A DNA stretch of 10,502 nt from Gammaproteobacteria bacterium (GCA_003228965.1 QIGP01000245.1:1-10502), one strand, 5' to 3'; counted from the stretch's first letter, positions 1 through 7,150 are shown. The notes: generated from the sequence alone by a model not told the origin. A program made the numbers and translations.

Positions 1-1
1 A

Positions 2-70
2 TCTGGCAGTATGCTTACGCCCAAACAGCGCAAACTGGAATTTGTACCGCAACTCAATCAGGAGTCCTGA
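2..70 (+). CDS. C-terminal end of an unidentified protein (partial, runs off the left edge)
   Basis: One plus frame is open from base 2 to a TGA at 68-70 and encodes about 22 residues ending KLEFVPQLNQES. The mix of charged and polar residues looks more like a protein tail than random sequence, but it is too short to assign to a family. An adjoining frame is also open here, so the call rests on composition alone. The 216 bases between this stop and the yaeQ start hold no gene that I recognise. Confidence 0.25.
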   Translation, partial: SGSMLTPKQRKLEFVPQLNQES

Positions 71-286
71 GGCTGGAAATATGCGCAACAAATTCGTGAC
101 GACCGCAGGCGTAAGCAACAGCGCACAGATCGCCGTAGCCACGTTCGGCCTACATCGCGCTATCCGTACCAAATCTCTACTTTATCTCCAGTTTCTACTG
201 ACCGCCGAACGCAAAACACAGCTCCCAATCGCACCTTGTGTACTATGGGTTCATACTCATCAAAGCACGGGTTTCGGAATCGACTT

Positions 287-821
287 ATGGCGTACATTAA
301 AACCGACTATATACAAATTCAACATCTCGCTTTCGGACACGGACCGTGACCACTACGAAACAATGAATCTTACCGTTGCACGTCACCCTTCAGAAAACCT
401 TCAAAGAATGATGGCTCGCCTCATGGCCTACAGCATAAACGCAGAAGAAAACCTGGAATTCAGCGCAGGCCTCAGTACGCCTGACGAAGCCGATATCCGG
501 GCGGTTACACTGGATGGGCAAATTTCATTGTGGATCGATGTCGGTGAACCCTCAATCGATCGGATAAAGGTAGCAAGCCGGTCAGCACCATCGACAAAAG
601 TTTATAGCTTCAATACGAAGTCAGATACCTGGTGGAAACAGGTAAGTCGCGAGGTCATCAAATTGCCTGTTGCGATCTACCAGCTTAATTGGGACGAAAT
701 CTCTGCCTTGTCTGTCCTCATTGAAAGAACAAATACGATGAGCATCACCATCGCTGATCAATCAGCCTATGTCGCTACGGATGCCGGGACTTGCGAAATC
801 GCATGGATACAATTGAGCTAA
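287..821 (+). CDS. yaeQ: YaeQ family protein, with its start region apparently out of frame
   Basis: From about base 294 the frame reads TLKPTIYKFNISLSDTDRDH, followed by LTVARHPSENLQRMMARLMA, GLSTPDEADI, LWIDVGEPSIDRIKVASR and a WW pair. This matches the whole length of Escherichia coli YaeQ (about 180 residues; 175 codons here). YaeQ proteins have a PD-(D/E)XK nuclease-like fold; their cellular role is unsettled, and E. coli YaeQ was linked to suppression of rfaH loss. The oddity is the start. The natural ATG at 287-289 (ATG GCG, as in MAxLK...) is one base out of frame with the body. Read from it, translation ends at a TGA after about 20 codons. The body frame stays open upstream to ATGs at 42 and 81, but that extension of about 80 residues does not look like YaeQ and has no clear ribosome site. 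Either one base was gained near 290-297, making this a pseudogene, or the protein carries an unusual N-terminal extension. The family call is firm; whether the gene is intact is not. Confidence 0.8.
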
Positions 822-846
822 GAGCTGGCGTTACAGGTCACTATTC

Positions 847-966
847 GAATTTTTGGAAATAACCAGAGATTATCGTGAGGATAAAACTTCAGAGAGTATT
901 ACTCGTGCGGTCAACATGATTGGCATCGGACTGTTACATAATATGGTGCTTGGCGTCTCCGTGTTA
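847..966 (+). pseudogene. Short HDOD-domain-like fragment (tentative)
   Basis: Just after the yaeQ stop, one plus frame reads FLEITRDYREDKTSESITRA and continues NMIGIGLLHNMVLGVSV. The spacing and residues recall the middle of HDOD signalling domains, which typically read like RIANSAYY...IDTISRAITIIGTRDLxNLVLxxSV. The likeness stops at about 966, exactly where the hsdM remnant of the opposite strand begins, and no start codon or remainder of the domain is present. If real, it is a fragment of about 40 residues left by a rearrangement. I recognised this by eye over a short stretch, so it could be coincidence. Confidence 0.3.
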
Positions 967-1198
967 CCTCGATCCGCATCCAGCGCAGTTTGTTTTGTCT
1001 GGAATAGAAGATCGGTTCCTTGATGGGCTTGCCGATGCGGGCAGCCTAGCTCTCTTTGAGTGTGTGTAGTTCGTCAAGACGTTTGATAAATAACGGGTAG
1101 GTCTATTGTTCGATGACCGAGAGTGGACCAGAGATGTTGCCAGCCCACATCGTGTCCCAGATGCTGTCGACTTTGGATTTGAATTCACCGATGATTAT
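966..1198 (-). pseudogene. hsdM: Decayed N-terminal remnant of type I restriction-modification methylase HsdM
   Basis: On the minus strand one frame reads GEFKSKVDSIWDTMWAGNIS, GPLSVIEQ, stop, TYPLFIKRLDELHTLKES, stop, AARIGKPIKEPIFYSRQNK, LRWMRIE. This follows the N-terminal helical domain of HsdM (N6-adenine methylase subunit), whose members typically read K-DxxWxxxWxGGISNPLxVIEQITYLLFIRRLDELHT...RxGKPIEEPIF...LRWSRFK. Two TAG codons interrupt the frame (plus-strand 1103-1105 and 1046-1048), and no start codon is visible (ATC ATC GGT precedes GEF). The similarity ends at about 966, so the catalytic SAM-binding domain and NPPY motif are absent, and no hsdS or hsdR is nearby. It is a non-functional relic of about 75 codons. 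Its position on the 3' side of tRNA-Pro fits an old genomic-island insertion, which is an inference. Confidence 0.8.
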
Positions 1199-1267
1199 AG
1201 TTGTTCTTCTTTGTTTTCGCCAAGCGTAGCAGAACGCTCTGCAGTTGGTTTGGAAAAATGTAGAATT

Positions 1268-1309
1268 GCACTTACAGAGCACTTACGGGTAACACCGGGT
1301 AGTACCCGC
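1268..1309 (+). repeat. Short tandem repeats and inverted repeat beside tRNA-Pro
   Basis: GCACTTAC occurs twice, at 1268-1275 and 1279-1286, an 11-base period of about one helical turn. It is followed by the imperfect pair GGGTAACACC / GGGTAGTACC and by an inverted repeat, CGGGTA (from 1286) with TACCCG, across an 11-base loop. It lies between the hsdM remnant and the 3' end of the tRNA. It could be an old operator for the lost restriction gene, part of an integration site, or a factor in tRNA transcript ending; there is no T-run to make it a clear terminator. Confidence 0.35.
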
Positions 1310-1332
1310 AATTAGAAAAGAGCTGAAGTTAA

Positions 1333-1409
1333 TGGTCGGGATGGGAAGATTCGAACTTCCGGCCCCTGCCTCCCGAAGGCAGTGCTCTACCAGGCTGAGC
1401 TACACCCCG
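1333..1409 (-). tRNA. tRNA-Pro (anticodon CGG)
   Basis: The minus strand folds as a complete cloverleaf of 77 bases with an encoded CCA end. The acceptor stem CGGGGTG pairs with CATCCCG (one G-T). The D arm contains AGCTCAGCCTGGTAGAGC, and the anticodon stem CTGCC/GGCAG encloses the loop TTCGGGA with anticodon CGG at 1375-1373. The T arm contains GTTCGAATC. It decodes CCG proline codons. It lies alone, with a good promoter just upstream and decayed foreign sequence just downstream; tRNA 3' ends are common integration sites. Confidence 0.97.
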
Positions 1410-1417
1410 AACATCTG

Positions 1418-1446
1418 ACTTTACTGAATTGGCTGATCCGGTTCAA
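1418..1446 (-). promoter_or_regulatory. Sigma-70 type promoter of tRNA-Pro
   Basis: On the minus strand, TTGAAC (1446-1441) and TAAAGT (1423-1418) are separated by exactly 17 bases. The expected transcription start falls a few bases before the mature tRNA 5' end, which suits a monocistronic tRNA gene. Confidence 0.55.
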
Positions 1447-1786
1447 TGGGGTCAAATTTTGCGGCTGCGCGCCTAACAGGATCGACCTCAATCCGCGACT
1501 TACAGTGGTATACTATTCATTAGGCTTATAATGACCGATTGGGCGTCGCCATATCCGGGCAAGCCATGAAAAACCCTCCAAGGTGACAGTGTCGGTATTT
1601 AACCGTGCCAAATCGGCGTCTGATCTCATTTGCATGCAACCTTTTGTGCGCTCGGTGTATCTTATTACTGACACCGTGGGGCAAGCCTCAGAATAGGCCG
1701 TACTCGCCGTGATTTATTGACAACGCGCACCAAGATTGCGTGTGTGACACCGCCAGACGGTCTGATTTGGCCAAGAAGGAATTAAA
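1447..1786. other. Intergenic region between tRNA-Pro and the RND operon
   Basis: No gene is recognised in these 340 bases. On the plus strand there are two -10-like hexamers, TATACT (1509-1514) and a perfect TATAAT (1527-1532), both lacking a good -35 at 17 bases. A perfect TTGACA lies at 1717-1722 without a matching -10. A 12-codon ATG frame begins in TATAATG, but nothing supports its translation. The RND promoter is probably in this region, but I cannot choose between the candidates. The permease ribosome site AAGGA lies just before 1787. Confidence 0.4.
1653..1676. promoter_or_regulatory. Candidate operator upstream of the RND permease
   Basis: CGGTGT (1653-1658) and ACACCG (1671-1676) form a perfect inverted repeat around a 12-base AT-rich centre. 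A further half-site, TGACACCG, occurs at 1669-1676 and again at 1745-1752, about 76 bases apart. Paired half-sites ahead of an efflux gene are typical of binding sites for TetR, MarR or LysR type regulators, but no regulator gene is in the window to match it with. The role is inferred from position and symmetry only. Confidence 0.35.
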
Positions 1787-4700
1787 ATGAGCCTGACAGA
1801 ATTCAATTTCAAACACTGGCCGGCCATGGCTGTGGTTGTAGCTTTGGTCGTAGTGTTCGGTCTGATTAGCGCTCTTAATTTGCCCATACAGTTATTGCCC
1901 AATATCGAAGAACCCCAAATTTCCATTGCCAATTTTTGGCGTGCCGCTGCTCCTGAAGAAATGGAGTCGGTGATTATCGAGCCGCAAGAAGATGTGCTGC
2001 GCAATTTGCCAGGCCTTGCGAACATCAATTCCTGGATCACCCGCGGCTCAGGCTGGATTAACCTCACCTTCGCTGCTGGCACCGATATTCAGGAAGCCAA
2101 GCTGAATGTGATCAACGCGCTCAACCAAACCCCGGCCAGGCCGCTCGACGCTCAAGAGCCAATGGTTAACACAGGCGGCGGCGGGCGTACTCCGGGTGCG
2201 GCCTCTTTGTTGGTACGGGTTTTACCCGGCAACCCTGACACTGAGTTAGCTAACTATCAGGAACTGATTGAAGCTGAAGTCGAGCCGCGCCTTGCCCGAA
2301 TAGAAGGTGTGTCTTCCGTGCAGCTTCAGGGTGAACAACCCCGCGAATTACACATTACTCTCGATACCTACAGAGCCGCTGCGCTGGGCATTAGCATTAA
2401 CGATATAGCTTCGGTGGTGTCGCGTTCTACCGACGTGTCTGGCGGCACGGCTAACGTGGGTCGCCGTCGTTTCACCGTACGTTTTGTCGGCCAATTCTCA
2501 CCCGATTCGCTAAACGAGATCATTGTTGGTTGGAGTGGTGAACGCCCGGTTTACCTGCGAGAAGTGGCCGACGTAAAAATTATCCCGCGTGAACGCGATG
2601 GCTTCACGCTTCGCAATGGTTATCCGTCTTACTACATTACGGTTCAGCGTGAATTTGGTTCGAACACTGTGACGCTCCTGGACGGCATTAACGCAGCGAT
2701 TGTTGAGCTTAACGAAGGGCCCTTGAAAGAAGCGGGCCTTGCTATCGACTTGAGCTTCGATTCGTCCATTCATATTCGCCGTGCAATTACTTTAATTCGC
2801 GACAACCTGGGGCTTGGCATGCTCTTGGCTACTGCGGTGCTTTACTTTCTCATGCGCAGTAAACGTGCAGTGGCATTAGTTGCAGCTACGGTTCCGCTAT
2901 CCATCATGGTGGCGTTCGTGATGCTTTCAGTAACAGGACGCTCACTCAATGTGATTTCGCTTGCAGGTCTGGCGTTCGCGGTAGGTCTTGTCATGGACGC
3001 GGCGATCATCGCATTGGAAAACATTGTCAGGTTACGGCAAGAGGGCGCGGCGCCTGCAGAGGCGGTTGAAAAAGGCAGCGCACAAATTCGTGGTGCTTTG
3101 TTTGCCTCTACTGCAACAAGTGTCGCCATTTTTTTACCGGTGCTGTTCATTTCAGGCGTAGAAGGGCAGTTATTCAGAGATCTGGCGATGACTCTGGCTG
3201 TTGCCGTAACGGCGTCCTTTGTCATTGCCGTAACTGTGCTCCCGGTTGCTGCGCGAGGCTGGCTTGGAAAAATTAAAGCCGTCGACCCGTGTGCACACTG
3301 GTGGACCAATATTGCGAAATGGGTTGACACACTAACTCGTACGAAGACGCGTGCTACGTTCTGGACGGTGGGACTGTTAGTCGCGTCCGTGGCGGTTGTT
3401 GTGTTAATGCTGCCAAAATCGAACTTTCTGCCACAAGCGCCAGCCGATTCAATTAACGCTGGTTTTATTTTACCGCCGGGTGGCACGGTTGAAATGTTGG
3501 AAACGGAAATCGCTTCGAAAATTGTTGAACGATTGAAGCCGTACATGGAACATCAGCAGGAGCCCTATATCCGTGGTTACAATCTGTCAGCTTTCGGGGC
3601 GTTTAACGCCTTGTTCATCTACCCCGAAGACCCACAAAAAATTGATCAGATGATTGAGATATTGAACAAGGAAGTGCTCATTGAACTGCCCGACACGTCG
3701 GCGTTCGTGCAGCGCTCGACCTTGCTGAATTTTGGCTTTGATGGTGGGCGGTCAATCAACGTCGATTTTCAAGGTTCCGATATTGAGACCATAGCCGAAG
3801 CGGCCACTATCGCTATGGGCATTGTGTCGGAAGCGATGCCTACGGCGCGGACCCGACCGATTCCAGGTTTGTCTATTTCGGAGCCCGAGCTGCAGCTGCT
3901 TCCCGACGACCGGCGCATTACGGCGGCAGGACTTGATCGTGCGGCGGTCGCAAGCATGCTTCGCACGGTCACCAGTGGATCGTTCGTGGGCGAGTATTTC
4001 GATGGCAACAAACGTATGGACATGATTCTCAAGGGACCCCAATGGAACTCACCTGAAGAATTAGCTGCCATTCCAATCGCGACCCCCTTAGCGGGCGTAC
4101 AGTCCCTCGGCGAGCTTGCGAGCATTCGCCGCACCGTTGGGCCTACTCAGCTACTTCGAGTGGATGGTGGACGTACTATCACGTTGTCGGTACTTCCTCC
4201 TGAAGAGGTCACGGTCGAAGAGGCATTGGACATATTACGCGACGAAGTAGGCCCGAAGATGAGAGCGGCTTTACCTCCTGGTGTTAGCATGAGTTTTCGA
4301 GGAACCGCCGACAAGCTAGATGCGGCGTTTAGCACGATGGCACAGAATCTGGCACTTGCCCTGCTGATCCTGTTTCTAATTATGGCTGCCATGTTTCGTT
4401 CTCTGTGGGACAGTCTGCTCGTGTTCCTTGCTATACCTCTGGCAATGGCAGGGGGTGTGCTCGGACTGCGTGGCATTAACCTGATTACCAACCAGTCACT
4501 GGACTTGCTTACCATGATCGGGTTCATCATTTTGTTAGGACTGGTTGTCAATAATGCCATCTTGCTTGTGCTGCAAACGCGAACCGGCCAAGCGGCAGGC
4601 ATGTCGTCGGGCGAGGCAATTATCGACGCCGTAAAACTGCGAGCCCGACCTATTTACATGAGTACGTTAACCAGTTTATTTGGCATGTTACCGCTGGCCT

Positions 4701-4903
4701 TTATGCCTGGTGTTGGCGCCGAGATTTATCGCGGTCTTGCTGCGGTGATTATTGGCGGCATGTTTGTAAACGCGCTGTTCACGTTGGTGTTCATTCCGTC
4801 GCTGTTGCGCCTTGAGCCTGCAGGGGCTCGACGTAAAGTTGACGTTGAATATACGCCTGCAATATCCCCTGTAGTGACCGATTCAAAACCGCTGGAAGCC
4901 TGA
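1787..4903 (+). CDS. RND efflux transporter permease (HAE family)
   Basis: Inner-membrane pump subunit of a tripartite exporter, driven by proton entry; substrate unknown. Its 1038 residues suit the AcrB/MexB class (about 1030-1050). The order is as expected: TM1 at about 12-30, a first periplasmic porter/docking region to about 330, TM2-TM6 from about 337, a second periplasmic region from about 555, and the last helices from about 855 to 1015. Family marks include NIEEPQISI after TM1 and the TM4 segment GLAFAVGLVMDAAIIALENI. The proton-relay residues differ from AcrB: TM4 has D404-A405 where AcrB has D407-D408, and TM10 has N922-N923 where AcrB has K940-N941. One-Asp variants occur in other RND branches, so activity is still likely. 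The ATG at 1787 has AAGGA just upstream. It is followed two bases after its stop by the adaptor gene, the reverse of the usual adaptor-permease order. Confidence 0.96.
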   Translation: MSLTEFNFKHWPAMAVVVALVVVFGLISALNLPIQLLPNIEEPQISIANFWRAAAPEEMESVIIEPQEDVLRNLPGLANINSWITRGSGWINLTFAAGTDIQEAKLNVINALNQTPARPLDAQEPMVNTGGGGRTPGAASLLVRVLPGNPDTELANYQELIEAEVEPRLARIEGVSSVQLQGEQPRELHITLDTYRAAALGISINDIASVVSRSTDVSGGTANVGRRRFTVRFVGQFSPDSLNEIIVGWSGERPVYLREVADVKIIPRERDGFTLRNGYPSYYITVQREFGSNTVTLLDGINAAIVELNEGPLKEAGLAIDLSFDSSIHIRRAITLIRDNLGLGMLLATAVLYFLMRSKRAVALVAATVPLSIMVAFVMLSVTGRSLNVISLAGLAFAVGLVMDAAIIALENIVRLRQEGAAPAEAVEKGSAQIRGALFASTATSVAIFLPVLFISGVEGQLFRDLAMTLAVAVTASFVIAVTVLPVAARGWLGKIKAVDPCAHWWTNIAKWVDTLTRTKTRATFWTVGLLVASVAVVVLMLPKSNFLPQAPADSINAGFILPPGGTVEMLETEIASKIVERLKPYMEHQQEPYIRGYNLSAFGAFNALFIYPEDPQKIDQMIEILNKEVLIELPDTSAFVQRSTLLNFGFDGGRSINVDFQGSDIETIAEAATIAMGIVSEAMPTARTRPIPGLSISEPELQLLPDDRRITAAGLDRAAVASMLRTVTSGSFVGEYFDGNKRMDMILKGPQWNSPEELAAIPIATPLAGVQSLGELASIRRTVGPTQLLRVDGGRTITLSVLPPEEVTVEEALDILRDEVGPKMRAALPPGVSMSFRGTADKLDAAFSTMAQNLALALLILFLIMAAMFRSLWDSLLVFLAIPLAMAGGVLGLRGINLITNQSLDLLTMIGFIILLGLVVNNAILLVLQTRTGQAAGMSSGEAIIDAVKLRARPIYMSTLTSLFGMLPLAFMPGVGAEIYRGLAAVIIGGMFVNALFTLVFIPSLLRLEPAGARRKVDVEYTPAISPVVTDSKPLEA

Positions 4904-4905
4904 TA

Positions 4906-6057
4906 ATGAAAAATATTTTTTCACCGAATACAACCCTGAGTGATCAAACGATTAATTCTCTGTATCTCTCGCGTGGTTCGTCGACCACGGTTTTGGTTGC
5001 GCGCCGGCTGGCTGCTGCGATGGCCGTGTTGGCCGCTACGTTATTTTCCGGACTCGCCGTGGCTCAGCCGCCGGAGCGACCGCTGCAGGTAGTTCGCGTC
5101 GACAGTGTCAGGGTTGCTGAAATTGCTCCGACTGTCGCTGTACCCGGCACGGTCTACAGTCGCGACGAGGTGCGAATTACCGCAAGCCTTGGGGGGCTTT
5201 TGAATTCTGTTCTTGAGCCCGGCACGCGCGTTAAAAAAGGCGATACGGTTGCGTCGATTGATCCTACTACGTTGCGCCTTCAGCGCGCTGAGCAGGTAGC
5301 GCTGCGCAATCGCGCCAGCATTCAAGTGCGACAACTTGAAAGCGAGCGGCGGCGTCAGGCAGAGCTTGGAGCTACTCAGTCCGTGTCAGAGTTTGTGCTT
5401 GAACAAACCGTCGCTAACCGTGACCTTGCACAAGCAGATGTCGAAATTATCGACGTCAGAGTCAAACAAATCGACGAGCAAATAAGGCGGGCTGCTACTC
5501 GCGCACCGTTTGACGGCATTGTGGTTGAGCGACTTCATCGCGGCGGAGAAGAGGTCGCTCGCGGCACCATGTTGGCCAGACTCACGGCTACCGACAACCT
5601 CGAAATTCGAGCATTTGTTCCGCTCAAATACTTGTCCCGTGTATCCACGGGTGACCAGCTAAGCGTGTTCAATAACGAATACCGAATACACGGAACCATT
5701 CGTGCACTTATTCCGACAGGCGACGTACGTTCACAAACTTTTGAAGCACGTATTGATGTGCCAGCCGATTTAATTGACGAAATTGTGGTGGGGGAGCTTG
5801 TAAGCGTAGCCATCCCCATTCGCGCCGAGCAGCAGTCCTTAGCGGTGCCTAGAGACGCTGTTGTTTTACGCAACGACGCACACTATGTGGTTCGCATAGG
5901 CGACGACAACGTCGCGGAACGAGTGATTGTTGAGCTAGGTGACAGTAAAGACGACTTGATCGCAGTATCCGGCGACCTGCGCGAAGGCGACCGCGTTGCC
6001 ATCCGCGGTGGCGAGACTCTGGCTGACGGCGCCACCGTGCAAATTAACGAGAGTTAA
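4906..6057 (+). CDS. RND efflux periplasmic adaptor (membrane fusion protein)
   Basis: HlyD/AcrA-type adaptor that links the permease to an outer-membrane channel in the periplasm. Its 383 residues hold a hydrophobic signal segment (about 35-53, LAAAMAVLAATLFSGLAVA) with cleavage likely after AVA53. Next come the first half of a lipoyl-like hairpin domain (VPGTVYSRDEVRITAS...LEPGTRVKKGDTVASID, about 78-120), an alpha-helical coiled hairpin rich in Arg, Gln and Glu (about 120-195), the second lipoyl half (RAPFDGIVVERLHRGGEEVARG) and a beta-barrel with membrane-proximal region to the end. The ATG lies two bases after the permease stop, which suggests coupled translation. About 34 residues precede the signal core, longer than usual, but no better start with a ribosome site is seen. 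A lipobox cysteine is absent, so it is probably not a lipoprotein. No outer-membrane channel gene follows. Confidence 0.95.
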   Translation: MKNIFSPNTTLSDQTINSLYLSRGSSTTVLVARRLAAAMAVLAATLFSGLAVAQPPERPLQVVRVDSVRVAEIAPTVAVPGTVYSRDEVRITASLGGLLNSVLEPGTRVKKGDTVASIDPTTLRLQRAEQVALRNRASIQVRQLESERRRQAELGATQSVSEFVLEQTVANRDLAQADVEIIDVRVKQIDEQIRRAATRAPFDGIVVERLHRGGEEVARGTMLARLTATDNLEIRAFVPLKYLSRVSTGDQLSVFNNEYRIHGTIRALIPTGDVRSQTFEARIDVPADLIDEIVVGELVSVAIPIRAEQQSLAVPRDAVVLRNDAHYVVRIGDDNVAERVIVELGDSKDDLIAVSGDLREGDRVAIRGGETLADGATVQINES

Positions 6058-6061
6058 TTTA

Positions 6062-6208
6062 ATGCTGCAACAGTTCATACGTGCTTACCTAGGTCGGCCA
6101 GCGGCTACACTTGTAAATACTCTAATAATTTCTGTCTACAGACAATCGAGCCAGTGCGGCCAACGCGTCGCGGTAAGGAGTTTCGGGCAGGCCTTTCAGC
6201 AGGCTTAA
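6062..6208 (+). pseudogene. Truncated start of a possible third operon gene (membrane protein-like)
   Basis: Five bases after the adaptor stop, an ATG with GAGAG eight bases upstream opens a 48-codon frame beginning MLQQFIRAYLGRPAATLVNT and then LIISV. A basic and aromatic start followed by a hydrophobic run is how many inner-membrane permeases begin; FtsX/MacB-type ABC permeases often read xLxxRPxxTLxNxLLLALG. After about residue 25 the frame enters the antisense of the last codons of ispB and the sequence becomes unlike a membrane protein. The simplest reading is a gene that lost all but its 5' end in a deletion or rearrangement. It could equally be a chance frame or a tiny membrane protein. 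Confidence 0.3.
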
Positions 6209-7090
6209 GGCCGCTTCCGATTCACTCCGTGCCAGCTTTTCAGTGTAGTCGAGTGCGCCGGTTGATTTGATAGCTTCAGCAACCTGGTCAATGTGCTCAA
6301 GACCACCCTTGGTAATAGCGTCCTGAATGAGTTTGGTTTGGTCAGGGTTGCCGTGTTTCATGGCGTAGATGAGCGGTAGCGTAGGTTTGCCTTCGGCAAG
6401 GTCGTCGCCGACGTTCTTGCCCAGGTCGTCACTGCTGCCGCTGTAGTCAAGCACGTCATCGATTAGTTGAAAGGCTGTGCCCAAATGCAAACCGAAACTT
6501 GCGAGTCTCGATTCAATCTCCTGACTCTGATTGGTAAGCACGGCGGCAATGCGAAGGCCGGCTTCGAACAGTTTGGCCGTCTTGCGATGAATGACCGTGA
6601 GGTAGGCTTCTTCGGTCGTGTCAGGGTCGTTGGTGTTAATGAGTTGAAGCACTTCACCTTCGGCAATGGTATTGGTTGCCTCTGCCAGAATGTCCATTAC
6701 GCGCATATGGCCCACTTCAACCATCATTTGGAACGCGCGCGAATACAGAAAGTCACCCACCAGTACGCTGGCCTGGTTGCCCCACACGTCGTTCGCTGTG
6801 CGTCGTCCTCGTCGCAGCGCGGACTCGTCGACAACGTCGTCGTGCAGGAGGGTAGCGGTGTGAATAAACTCGATAATGGCGGCAGCCTTAACGGGTGCGT
6901 CGTCGTCGCAGCCTAGCGCGCGGGCGCCCACAACCACCAACATTGGGCGCAGTCGTTTGCCACCGCTGTTAATTATGTAATGCGACACCTGGTCGATCAG
7001 AGGCACGTCCGAGTGGAGTTGATGGCGAATTTCGTCATCGACCGCGGTCAAGTCCGCGCTCATCAGGGATTTGATGTCAGAAAGCTGCAT
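6122..7090 (-). CDS. ispB: Octaprenyl (polyprenyl) diphosphate synthase
   Basis: Trans-prenyltransferase that lengthens farnesyl diphosphate with isopentenyl diphosphate to make the side chain of ubiquinone or menaquinone; cytosolic, Mg-dependent. It has 322 residues against 323 in E. coli IspB, aligning end to end. Seen in order: GGKRLRPM (43-50), the first Asp-rich motif LLHDDVVDES with D84, D85 and D88, GDFLYSRAF (112-120), GEVLQL, KTAKLFEAG, and the second Asp-rich motif QLIDDVLDY with D211, D212 and D215, then GKNVGDDLAEGKPTLPL. The small residues before the first motif suit a long-chain enzyme, but the exact chain length cannot be read. It is divergent from rplU, as in E. coli and Pseudomonas, and convergent with the efflux operon, with no clear terminator between them. 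The ribosome site before the ATG is weak. Confidence 0.97.
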   Translation of the reverse strand: MQLSDIKSLMSADLTAVDDEIRHQLHSDVPLIDQVSHYIINSGGKRLRPMLVVVGARALGCDDDAPVKAAAIIEFIHTATLLHDDVVDESALRRGRRTANDVWGNQASVLVGDFLYSRAFQMMVEVGHMRVMDILAEATNTIAEGEVLQLINTNDPDTTEEAYLTVIHRKTAKLFEAGLRIAAVLTNQSQEIESRLASFGLHLGTAFQLIDDVLDYSGSSDDLGKNVGDDLAEGKPTLPLIYAMKHGNPDQTKLIQDAITKGGLEHIDQVAEAIKSTGALDYTEKLARSESEAALSLLKGLPETPYRDALAALARLSVDRNY

Positions 7091-7121
7091 ATTTACGGTT
7101 ACAGGCTGTAGTATCGCGGCG

Positions 7122-7150
7122 ATGCTAGCACCATTTGGCGCCGCTGTCTC
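7122..7150 (-). promoter_or_regulatory. Candidate ispB promoter (extended -10)
   Basis: On the minus strand GAGACA (7150-7145), 17 bases, then TAGCAT (7127-7122), preceded by TG one base upstream (TGC TAGCAT), which gives an extended -10. Transcription would begin about 25 bases before the ispB ATG. The -35 is only four of six, so the call is moderate. Confidence 0.4.

Noticed and set aside
964..1188. 74-codon minus-strand open frame
   Set aside because: It lies in a different frame from the HsdM similarity over the same bases. Its composition is Ser/Arg rich and unlike a protein, so it is a shadow of the decayed gene.
1333..1409. tRNA-Pro as a duplicated attachment site
   Set aside because: I looked for a second copy of the tRNA 3' end in the flanking relic region and found only a seven-base match near 844, too short to call a direct repeat.
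1532..1567. 12-codon frame starting inside TATAATG
   Set aside because: It has no ribosome site, and its ATG overlaps a -10-like hexamer, so a leader peptide is not supported.
2842..3546. 234-codon minus-strand frame inside the RND gene
   Set aside because: It is fully antisense to the conserved permease sequence, low in family likeness and without a ribosome site; it is a shadow frame.
6467..6916. 149-codon plus-strand frame inside ispB
   Set aside because: It is antisense to the conserved Asp-rich motif region of ispB and is explained by that gene.
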